From contig JAHQIW010000791.1 in the NCBI GenBank assembly GCA_019055375.1, forward strand, positions 35,335 to 99,334: DNA of 64,000 nt. The letters run 5' to 3'. A model generated the notes under the pieces. It saw only the letters and a program-made list of their open reading frames with translations, searched no databases and was not told where the DNA came from. How positions within the stretch are numbered: the first letter of the stretch is position 1; every line of letters begins with the position of its first letter. Both the position numbers and the translations under genes were made by a program. This stretch comes from Parelaphostrongylus tenuis. Lineage: Eukaryota > Nematoda > Chromadorea > Rhabditida > Metastrongylidae. Below, piece by piece: positions 1 through 11,000 of this stretch.

Positions 1-299
1 GGGCGCAGCGGGTGTGCAACATGATTTCTTGTGGATGCTACTGCGCAATAAAAACCTCTTTTCAAAAAACAAAGATTTAACTCAGTAGTTCGAGATTCGT
101 GCTTCCAAACGATTACTAATAATCCTGTAAAAAATTCTTGTCCAGCAAAATCGCACGTTTTCTTCATTTGCTTCCGTCTAACAAAAAAGATCTTTTTCTA
201 GATATTTCCATGAGAGTGATTATTTCAACAGTAGAACAAATAAAAAAGTATTGGTATTGCAACTCATATTTTTATTTTATATGTTTTGATGGGGGTGCC
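1..299. other. Non-coding stretch, nothing recognised
   Basis: AT-rich sequence with no convincing exon, RNA gene or repeat. It ends where repeat family E begins. Confidence 0.5.
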
Positions 300-560
300 G
301 TGGAGGAGTGGTTGTGATGCTCGAGCGGCATGCATGGAGCCGAGTTCTCTTCTCCTCCTACCCCCCCCCCCCCTTTAGAGCACTCTCCGGAAGTCAACAA
401 AAACGCCCTATGAATGCCACAGCTAGGCTGACTTCGAAATTGCAAGGAGACATACACGACCGGTATTCTACTTCATTCAAGAAGACGAAAAACGGACCGA
501 ATGATAGAAATACTGGGATCCGCACAATAAAAATTGTGATGACGGTTCGTGCAGATAGAT
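300..560 (+). repeat. Repeat family E, copy 1
   Basis: This block matches two other places in the window (1655-1812 and 3700-3900, both inverted). Shared landmarks in order are a CGGAAGTCAACAA-like block, a TTGCAAGGAGAC block, a GTATTCTAC block, a TTCAAGAAGACGA block and a terminal ACTGGGATCCGCAC block. The plus-strand frame from 308 stays open to 562 and reads like the other copies in places (SGSQQ at one end, TGIRT at the other). It could be a decayed coding family or simply a repeat; I do not recognise it. A 13-base C tract lies inside it. Confidence 0.6.
361..373. repeat. Poly-C homopolymer tract
   Basis: Thirteen consecutive C residues inside repeat E copy 1. Length is likely unstable and prone to sequencing error. 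Confidence 0.9.
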
Positions 561-1654
561 AAAAGTATTTCTAATAAATTAATGAAAAAAGAAGCATTTG
601 GCGCTACAGAGTGCTGACTATTAAGGAATAGAGTTCTACTTGATACTTTCCTATTTATCCTGATAACAGTTAGATCATTATGCGATGGAATGTTTGGTTT
701 CCTTCAAAATGTTCTCTAGAATAATATGACTGTTTCTATCGACTATTGAAAACACAGTTCAATTTACAAACTCGTTTTGTTGTAGCTGTTTTTCGTTTCA
801 AACGAAAACGTGTTACTCGCCATATTTTACACAATTCATCTTCTGCAAATGACGGATACCGTTGTACTCTTCAACATAAGAGTACACAAATTCACCATTT
901 TGTACTTCTACTATTCTATCAACCGCGAATGCCATACCTCGGATCTGTATAAAACTCGTGACAATTCTGATGAAGGTTCATGAGCTTCAAGACCGACAGG
1001 CGACGCACCGCTACAAACATTACTCATCCTAAATTGGAGTTCAAAATCTTATGAAAAATATCCTTAAACATTGATCATGTGGATGTTTCTATTAACAGTC
1101 ACCAAATTCTCCCCTATAAAATATCATCTGAAGGTCAGTACACGGCAACAACCTGTATTTTTATGTGGTAAGAAAAGCAAGAATAAATTTCGCACACCTT
1201 TGGTGATCTTGACCGACAATCGTGCTTTTACCAATCCATTCATCTTTTGCTTTTGCATACTTTACGTTCTGAAAAACTGAATGCCATTTACTTATTTATA
1301 AACTTCCTAAACACTATGAAGAATGATATGTTCAGCTGAAATTCGGGAAACCTTTGAATCGTCTTTTCATTTTCTAAAATTTTTCTCCTTCAGAATGTTT
1401 GCTTAAAAGTTTATGTCTATGTCATGGAAGTGAAATATGTACATTGATATACAAAAAATTTGCATTATGTATCTGTCAATGAAAAGTATGGAATCTAGTA
1501 TCTCGTATACACTTCTCCCGTGAGAACTTCATAACTGCATTGAAAAGAGTTGTTACCAAATGCTCAACGTAAATGATAAGCTTTTCTATGCTTTGTGAAG
1601 ACTACACTATTAACTTTCGCACTTTGCCTGAACCGTCGTCACAGCTTTTCTTTC
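561..1654. other. Non-coding stretch
   Basis: Open frames of 60-70 codons occur on both strands, but they lack splice-bounded structure or recognisable motifs. I see no gene here. Confidence 0.5.
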
Positions 1655-1812
1655 ATTGAGCGGATCCCAGTGCTTCTATCATTCAATTGTTATTCGTCTT
1701 CTTCTTGAACGGCGTAGAATACTGGTTGAGCGAGTCTCCTTGCAATCTCGAGGATAGCCCAGCTGCGGTGTTCCAAGAGGCGTTGTTGTTGACTGCCGGA
1801 GTGAGTTGAGGG
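1655..1812 (-). repeat. Repeat family E, copy 2
   Basis: Minus-strand copy of the family. Read on the minus strand it has the SGSQQQ start, an LEIA block, a VQEEDE block and an NDRSTGIRS end. A stop codon falls after the acidic block, so the frame is broken. It lies about 1 kb beyond the proposed last exon of trak-1. Confidence 0.65.
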
Positions 1813-2829
1813 TGGAACTCGGCTTCACCACATTGTTAACACATCATTCAAGTTCAGATATGAACTAAATCCACGATGATGCATACAGTATTTGGCGAAA
1901 ACTCGCCAGTAGGAACGCTAGCACTATTAAGGCCTCTTCAATGGATTGATTAGCTTAAACAATTCCTTGTATTTTCTTTTTGAGCCAAACACGAGATTTT
2001 GTGATACAATTTAGACCATCATTCATACTTTATTATGAGGTCTCTGAAATACAATATATATATTAGACAGAACAGAATGTATTATAAAAACCTCGTATTT
2101 GGTTCAAGAAGAGATACAAGGATTTGGTTGATAACGCCGAGGCTGAAGAATAGTTGGCTTGGAATTGCTTGAATCTGAATTTCTTACAGAACTGACCAGA
2201 AACAGTTGGAACCAATAGGCACTGATTACATCATAAATGGTTGCGGCCTCATTCATGTGACAATAGATGTAATCTGCTGTAACGGTCAGGAAACGTCACC
2301 GCACCTGATATACTATCAAACTAATTCTACGTCCTTTGTGCGTTCATCTCATCAGTTGACAAAAATGGGCTGAATCTTGTCTGGTACTTTGATATTAGGG
2401 TACGACCTACTTGATTTAAATCTTTCGAAAACAATGGCAAGCATCCAAGTAAGGCTACAGAGAGCATTATTATTACAAAAAAAATTAGTGCGGCAACATA
2501 TTTTGATAAGGATTTATACTTTCTCTGAAAAAGCCTACGAAAGCTGAAGTAAGAAATCCATGATTGAAAAATTTTTGAGTGGAACTTTGGGTCCCTATCA
2601 TTACATGATTGTACTACTCATTGAGAAATTCTTAACATCAATCTGTACAAAAAAATTTGTTTGTAGGAATAATTCAGTTTGGATTTTGAGTTACTGGCAT
2701 CAAAAACTCGATGCAATATGGTGTCGATAAAATAACAAGCAGTAGATATGGTCATACCGATTGTTCGTCAAAGAAAGAACTAGGCGGAAGACCTTTGCGA
2801 TGCAGAAACATAGCGTAATCTTGTTCCAC
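1813..2829. other. Region downstream of trak-1, no gene seen
   Basis: Sequence 3' of the candidate last trak-1 exon. A minus-strand AATAAA-like hexamer (TTTATT near 2027 on plus) could be a distant polyadenylation signal, but this is weak. No coding signal was found. Confidence 0.35.
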
Positions 2830-2961
2830 CTAAATCGTATCAATTAGAAGATCGGTACCGACCTGTACTGAATGAAGCCCACGATGGGGAGGCGCCGATC
2901 TTTCTGGCTGGGATATGGGTGGAAGAACGCGAAGAGGGATAGATGACGAGCAGGAAGAGCT
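2830..2961 (-). CDS. trak-1: Candidate last exon of trak-1
   Basis: A 43-codon open frame on the minus strand follows a CATCTTCAG acceptor and ends in TAG. The acceptor enters in phase 0, which matches the phase at the donor of the exon ending at 4788. The product is Ser/Pro-rich (starts SSSCSSSIPL, ends LLIDTI). I cannot align it to vertebrate TRAK, so its membership in the gene is inferred from phase, strand and order only. An unseen intermediate exon is possible. Confidence 0.35.
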   Translation of the reverse strand, partial: SSSCSSSIPLRVLPPISQPERSAPPHRGLHSVQVGTDLLIDTI

Positions 2962-4787
2962 CTGAAGATGACACCATGCATTGTCACATACACATTTCAT
3001 CAGACGTATCTCGAAACCGATGAGATGAAAAGAATAAGAATTCTTTGCTATTTTCTCTCCACTTGGTCGCCATAAGTTTCCTTTGTTCATGTTTAACATT
3101 GTCATATTTTTTATTGTTGCAAGTAATCACAAAGACATAATTTTTTACCTACTGGCAAAACATCGTGCGATTTATGTGCGTGCGAAATACTCATTAATAA
3201 AGCATGGAATACTAAATTACGCCAAAATACTCAATGCACCAGAAGCAAAGCCATACTGAAATGGGTTAGTGAGTATATTGAAGCGATTAAATTGCTTTTT
3301 ATATACTCAGTGTCGCCTTTAGCTGACCACCATGATCACAAATCATTGCCTATAAAGTTTTATCCACCGTGTAAAGCTTTTTTTAGTTTACTCAAAGAAA
3401 ACAGCTCATCCGTTATAGATACTTATTCGTGTAGATCTAGAACAGCTAATATCTACAGTTAGTTAGATGCAAGACGTTCTTCTTCGGAGAAGCTTGCTGA
3501 CCAAGCCACAGAGACTGTTTTTAGAAAGCAATCACAGGGTTGGCGAAAATGTCACAAATGAAGAAGGTAGTGAAGCTTGAGTACGCCCCATGAAGACGAT
3601 CACAGTTACAAACAATAAACTGCATTTGTACCCAAAGGGTAGCAGAAATGCACTTTCTAAAGTAAATAAAGCACCTTATTTGATCAGTCATCACAGCGTT
3701 TTTTTCACTGTGCGGATCCCAGTAGTTTTACACTCAATTCGCAGTTCGTCTTGTTCTTGAACGACGCAAGATACTGATTGAGCAAATCTCTTTGCTATCT
3801 CGAGGATAGTCTTGCTGTGGCGTTTCACAGGACGCTGTTGTTGGCTGCCGAAGAAAAGTGGGGGAGTGGAGCTGCTCAGCGGCTCACATCCCACCCGCCA
3901 CGCGCCCCGTAGCAAAAATAATGAAGTTATATATGAGTTCTAAGTCTAGCGAGGCGGATCACACGATATGAATAGACTTCAACACCCTTTTCTAAATTAT
4001 TGCTTCAGAAAATATCTTTCTGGACATCCATCCTATCTTTCCACTGTGTTGTAAAAATGACGTGTGACTACTTTCGTTCTTTTTCTTTGTTTTATGAATC
4101 ACAAACTTCTTCAGCTGGAGTGTTTGTTATCATTGATTACTCATAGAAATGTGAATCGTTAGAAAAAGTCAAAAATATGTGAGGAATGTTAATTATGAAT
4201 GTATACTAAGAATGTTCAGGAGTGTTTTTTTTCTGTTCAATTTTCAACACTTGAACCAAGGTTTCTGAAACAAAATCATGACGCCGAGGAAAAAGATGAG
4301 CTGAATTCCAAAACCTAATATGAATTAATGGCGACCAAGAGAGATAGTTAGCAGGTCAGATGAGATTGCTGCTACTCTCTGAAAATATTAATGGCAGCGA
4401 CTGTTGTTGAAGATAATCTCCTCATGACTGATATAATATCGAACACAAAAGCGATTTCAGCGCCTCCCCAAAAACTCAAAATACATCAGCAAACACAGAT
4501 AACTAAGACACGAACGACGAAACGAAAACAGAAATTCATGACAGAAAATGTAAACGCTTGAGCATTTTGTTATGTTGCTTTCACAATTTCACCACACTAA
4601 GCTACTTGCGAAATCTGGCAGTTTTCTGTTATGGATCGCATATTCAAGCCGTACTCGCAACTACAGCGTTGTTTAGTCAGCAAGTTTGATAATGTTATGC
4701 GACAGATGAAAAGCCAAGCACATCCAGATTTTTTTTTGTTAGGCCACCGAAATCAATGATGCTATCTATGAAAAAAACACATTATAC
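2962..4787 (-). other. Intron or 3' region of trak-1, with repeat E inside
   Basis: No exon could be placed here with both splice sites and homology. The vertebrate family continues after the block homologous to the 4788 exon with a conserved ENYLSERRFFEEE-like segment. I could not find its equivalent here. Confidence 0.4.
3700..3900 (-). repeat. Repeat family E, copy 3
   Basis: Minus-strand copy, open from 3915 to 3691. It shares with copy 2 the FGSQQQRP-like start, an ILEIAKR block, a VQEQDE block and the TTGIRT end. Divergence from copy 2 is spread evenly along its length, so these are old, independent insertions. Confidence 0.65.
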
Positions 4788-5050
4788 CTTTCGACGCGCT
4801 CTGAGCATCCTTAGCGAATAGTTCAAATCACGAGTACCCGGTACACCAGGTTCACCCATTTTCGGCGCTACGTAGTTCTCAAGCGGATCCTCTGATGAGC
4901 ATCTGTCACCCGGAGTTGTTGGTGAATGAAGAGACAGACGAAAAGAACGAAATGATCGATTGAAAATCGTTGATGAACTCCGCACGGGTGTGCAGCAAAT
5001 CGAACGAGGTTCCGACAGCTGCAATAATGGACGGAAGATCTTCATTATTA
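4788..5050 (-). CDS. trak-1: trak-1 exon j (PGTRDL block)
   Basis: The exon begins after a TCAGAG acceptor, completes a codon with TA, and ends AAG before a GTATAA donor. Its last 20 residues (PGVPGTRDLNYSLRMLRARR) match the conserved PGTPGS-DL-ALRRLSLRR block of vertebrate TRAK. The segment before it is basic and Ser-rich. A competing frame from a neighbouring acceptor hits a stop, so the reading chosen is the only open one. Confidence 0.75.
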
Positions 5051-8000
5051 CTCTGATTCAAGATGTAAAGATATGAATGGCTTGATTGGTACTTTTCCGT
5101 TATCTATGCGAATTTTCAATCCGATAGTAGCAACACGTTTTCTGTTCAGGCTCAGATTCAGCAGTTATTCAATAGCGTAAATCTCGACAAGTTTGATGCT
5201 CTACATTGTCTCCGAAAAGGCTTCTGCAGTGCGCTGTAGCTATAAAAACAAAATAATATTTCACACTCAGAGCATATTTCACTGAACAGAGTTTTTGTCC
5301 AGACTTTTACTAGTCATGTAATAGCTTAATTCTCAATATTCAATAATACGCTCACTTTTCGCAAATGCCTTTTCAATACGTTGTAGCAGAAGAAAGAAGA
5401 TTGAGTTTTGTAGATCGCGCGGTTCATCCATCGCGCAGACGGATCGCATGCGGCGTGCGATTTTTGTTATCAAATTATTTGAAAAACTCTAAGTAAAGCA
5501 TATGATTTTGATACCTCAAAATTTCCTTTACACGTTCATATGCTTTTCGTGCATTGGCTTACGCTGCTTAGGCTTAAGTCTATGCTTAGTAGTGGATATA
5601 ATTTACGAGTAAAGTGAGAAGAAGAGTAAGCTCACAAAACGATAGATCAAAGGTTTTCTACAATTATAGAACAAAAAACCTGAGAATCACTACGAAGAAG
5701 AGCAAAATTTTGAATAAACTTAAAAATAAGCACGAAAACGCGCTAGGTTTAGAAGATAGATTCATCTTTACTGCTACAGCGTAATGAAGACGCTTTTTTA
5801 GAAATGGAGTACAGTATTCAAATTGGCAAGATTTAAGCATCGAATGCAATTAGCATTCCAGAGAGGCAAAAACGTATTGTTAGCGTAGAGTTGAAAATGA
5901 GCATGGTAACGAAAAAGTAAGATTTTATTTACTCTCAACTCGTCTAGTTTTGGAATTCCTCAAGGCTTCTGAAGCTTTGCGACAGTAGTGATTCAGAGGT
6001 AATTGCTATGAAAAAATATCCCATCACTAAAATCACCTGTAGAATGCCTTCTATTTCCTTAACACCTTTAGATTTCGGAGTTGAGGCTGCTAGCGGAGTG
6101 AGTGGAGTGAGCGGAGAGAGTGATGGCCCTGCTAACTCTGTACATGAAGTGCTTGCATCACATGTTAGTTTCCTAACCACTTCCACCTGTCTCATAGAAG
6201 CTCGACTACCTTCTGTGGGAGTCATCACTTCACTTTGCGGGGTCTGTGGAGGCGCAGCCGGCTCGATAGTAATCCGTTTACGTGCCACTTCTGCCAGGAC
6301 ACTAGATGGTACGTCAAATTCTTCTTTCGACGAGGAGGGTTTGATTGTTCCAGCGGCTGCTCGCTGTAGTTCCAATCGCAGATTGAGTGCTTCTCCCGCT
6401 CTAGCACTAGCGGCTGGTGTGCACGAGAATCCACTGTCGCTGTTCTCCAACTCAGAAGCCAGGGAGTCATAAAGTGAATCTATTGAGCCGGCTCGCTTTG
6501 GTGGTGCTGATCGGAAACGTGACAGTTCCTCTTCGGCATCGCAGAACATGCTTCTCAACTCGGTGTATCGTTCCTGAAAAGAATTTCAGAATCAATCTTA
6601 AAATATCGTTCCTTTCGCAACATTGCACGCAATTCAGCTTGGGTATGACGAGAAACAGATCACTTCACACAAGTTATAATTCTTTTCCATCTCAAACTAT
6701 GGCACCCATGAAAGCAATCCTTCTGAAAATGAGCTGAATTAAAAAGTAGGAAAGGAACAGGTTCAAAACTTTTACCGTCAAATTCATCGGAAAAGAATTT
6801 ACAACATTCAAGACGGATTACTGTTTGATTCTTAGCACAAAACAAATACTACTACCCTGACTAACTGCAAATCATGTCAAGAGCAAAGATGATGATTGGA
6901 AGGACAAAAAGTTCGCAATGCTTTGGTCGACCTTATTTAGGTAATGTCATCAGTGGTTCTAAAAAATCTGAAAAAGAACATTCTTTTATTAAATTGTACC
7001 TGAAGTTCATTCATTTGCGTGCCCAGTTCATTTTGTCGTTGTAGTGCTTCATCTACTTGTCGGCTAAGATCCGCATTTTCGGCAGTCAACTGAAATTAAA
7101 GATGTGGCTTTGCTGTAGAATGTTGAAGTCATCAAATAAATCTGTAAGAAAATGTCATTTGTACCACACGTTTAATTTAGAAGATTTCTATAAATGACAC
7201 AACTGAGATTAGAGATTGATTTGATCAATCAGAATTTCAAAAACCATGCGATTAGACTGTTAAACCGAACGAATTATCCTTCTTTTATGGATGCAAGATA
7301 CAGTTTGCGGCTCGAAAATTATTTAGTAATTTCAGACAACGTTTTTATAGACGTTATTCTAAATTTGACATACAGTAAGTGTTATGCAAGATTTTTCGTC
7401 TTTTGAGACACAGCGTTTTTATGGGTCTTTGAAACTTCCATTATATAACTGCGACTTTGACTTTTGTACGGATATAATGGTGAAAGACGTCGACGATTGA
7501 AAGGTGCTATTACTTTCGCATTTAACTTTGATTGACAGTTCAAATTGCACGAATTTAGTTGAAAAGCATGGAAAGACGATGAAATGATGGTGATTTGGAC
7601 GGTGAATTGATAGAGAAAAAAGAAGGAGAATGGCGAAAAAAAAAAACCACTAAATGGATGAGTAGGCGAGCCATAAGTGAACAAGAGCTGTGCATCGTAT
7701 GTAGAAACAAAGACGAAGAAGCCAATAGGCATATCAGATAATAAGAATTAATGCATAAGAACGTCGTAAAGAACTGAATTCTTAATCAGAAAAAACTTTC
7801 TCGTATTTTCGTTCTTCTGAATTTTTCCGTTAATGGGAAACATTTTCAACTCCTTCAGCTCTCTTTCTCTTTCCTCAGACATTCAGCAATCGTTTCATAG
7901 CTTAGGTCTGGGTAAATTCATTAGCACGACTTTTCCTCAGATGAGCCCTCTCGAAGCAGTCCAGCAACGAAGATAAGATCACGTTTTACACTCAACGGAC

Positions 8001-11000
8001 ACCTTTTTCGCTATTTCTTAGAAACTTCAGTAATCATTCGATATCTCAAATCTCAATGATTTCGATGTTGTGCTTGTTTCCTTGAAAGGCTTTTCATCTG
8101 AGCTGTAACAACGAGATTGACTTGCTCATTTTTTGATGGCTAAGGTGTGTGGACGAAATGTCGCAACGCTGTGTGGAAGCGATTTATCGCGCTAGAAACG
8201 TGATCTTATTTTCGGTGCTTCCGCGCTCTAACGCCTTTTGCAAAGCAAGTACGTCGTCAAAATCGCCGGATTAGTTTTCGCATGACTACTGCATGTGGAA
8301 AAACAAAAAAGATACGCATCAAGTGCGAAACGTACTGTAAAACGAAACGTAGAATTGTCAGCAGTGTTTTGAGAAGGTTTCTTCAAAAAAAAAAAGAACT
8401 ACAGTCTCGAACTTCCCGAAAGAAAGCGGAAAAGCTCATCTAGTCAAAGGGCTGAAAATGCATTCCAATCATTGAAATTGCATCGGATTTTTTGCTGCAG
8501 TTTAGTGTGGTGATAATTAACTTGTCACTCAGTTTACTTCAGATATGGATTTAAAGTGAAATTTCTACTGAACTTTTGTAAGAATTACAAAGCGTACTCT
8601 CAAGCTGGTATGTGAGATGAAACTGTAATCCGCTATAAGTACATGCGAGGGAAGTAAATCAAATGACTGACTTGAACTACAACTTCGGCACTCAAAATGA
8701 AGAATGAAAATGAAATCCATCTGAAGAACTGATCTTCATTTGAAGCATGCAAGAGAACGAGAGTGCGGAAAAAATAAAATCTCACTCAAAAGTGGGATCT
8801 GGACTCTTGATGGTTTATAAAATCTCTCACTAATTTTTCAATACTTCAACTGATCAAACTGATATGTCACAAAGAAAATGTAAATACATAGCTTCGAAAA
8901 AGTTAAGCAACATTGCGGACCGACAATAACATTAGATATTCAGGTATTTGACAATAAGATAAAGGAAAATCAAAGGTTCCTCTTATTTTCTATCACGTAT
9001 ATAATAGTCAAATCTGTTAAATCATACACATTTGCTTCCAATGTACGGCAAAATGAGTGATAGAATCATAGAATATTTACACAAATACAGAAACTAAAGT
9101 CGAACCTCTCGCTCTCGGCAACATTTCAGTGAGATCTCCCGCAAAAGCTTTTCGACGACAACAGACTGAGCTGCGTAATCCTCTCCTCTCTCAACCACTT
9201 GCGCATGAAGGGCAGCGATCTGAGAAAGTATGTGGATAAAAATTCTAAGTTCAATAGAAAACATGACAAATAGTGTTGCCCTTCTTTGCAAGCCTCGTTT
9301 TCACAACTTAGTGGATCTCAGTACTTCTTGCTTTCCATTCGCTTCCGCGCATTCATCCTCCACAAAAGTCTTCAGATATTACACTAATTATTTGAGTTGC
9401 TGCATGGGGAATTCGCCTTCTTCATAATAGTTGTAAAATGCTGCCCGAGGGATGTAGCCGAGCTAAGGAGATCCCTAAGGCTTTCATTGACTGATAGCAA
9501 GGAGGTACTGGTGAGAGGGCTCGAACTAGCGACTTGCTTATCATTTTGCTACCGCATCACTAATCACTTTGTTGTACCGACCTCAACTTGCATCGACAAT
9601 CATAATTGTTGGTTAAGGAATAAATTAAACACCAGGATTAGGTAGTTTTGCCACTTTATATCAGTACATTATTGTGCGCAATTTCCTGTAAAAGGAATTG
9701 GCTTTGTCCTAGCGTACAGTTCCAAATCTTTCAGAATCAATGGCCTAGAGAAAGAGCTCTATCCGGCAGGTTGCAAAAGAGAAATTTTTTTCTGTCCAAA
9801 AATGAAGAAACGAATAGCAAGCAGTCATATTAAACTTTCATTTACAACCTGTCTTAGACATCTACAACAACAATGGTTGGATACAGCAAGACACTCGAAA
9901 AGTAATATTCAAAATCTCAGGGTAGGCAGTGGCACTAAAATTACTTATTACATGTTTTCTATTTGAAAAGAAAAAAATCTACAGGACACAAAACTTTCAG
10001 TAACCTTGCCATTCGTCTCTTTCTCTATAAAAGTTTTATTGCAGCAAGGCCGTTCGATATTTATACCGTAACCAAGATGAAAAGATAAAAAGTTGTCCTT
10101 AAAAGTTTTCACGGTCAATTCAATTACCTGTTGTTGTGCTTGTTCGAACTGACGTGACACTTCTTCATAACGCTTTCGATCACGATCAATTTGATTTTCC
10201 ATTTCTTTTCTCATCGAGAAAACCTTAAAAACGTTACGCATCTAGAAGGAGGAATTTTGATGAAAAAGAAAACAGAGTACATTTAAGAGAATCGAGAGAA
10301 GACGTAAGAAAAACACAACAAACTACAGTGTAACGCATGGAAGTTCAGGATTAACGAAAACGATGACACCGCTCACATCGTGCTTAAGTTGTACGTTTTC
10401 CAATTTGATCCTCTCAAAGCGTTTTTTCAAAGAATCGTCCATCGTCTCGCTGAAAACTGATCGCTACAGTAACTGTACTGTTAGAAAACATTTGGTAGTA
10501 TTTCAAAACGTTAACTAAATAGGCTTAATTAAGTTGTCTAAGTTTGAAAATATCCACCAAGATAGTCACGACAAATAAAAGACCATTAAGTGATTTTGAA
10601 CAACGCTGAAGAAAAAATCATCAACTACCACATAAGTTTAGTAGGAAGGGGTAGTTGTAACTAATGCTAAAATAAAACAATATGTAGTTCTAAAACGATC
10701 CAGACAATAATCCAATTCAATGGCGCTCAGATGTTGTAGGCACACTTTCTGGCTCAAAGACGAAGACCTCTGCCTCCCGTGAGCGGGAATATGATGGCTT
10801 GTACAATCGGCTCGTCACCGATTGTAATTGAAACTATTTTGCTTTACATCCACCTTCATCAAAATGATAATGTGGTATGACGGCATAGAGAAAGAAAGTG
10901 TTCGGTGTATATTAGTCCCTGGGAAGTAAATGTTGATTCGACTCCGCTGAGCATTGTAAAAGTAATTGAATGCATGCTTGGCTTATACAATAACTGATGG

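Noticed and set aside
6008..6472. 154-codon plus-strand frame opposite a trak-1 exon
   Set aside because: It is a shadow of the large, clearly homologous minus-strand exon h.
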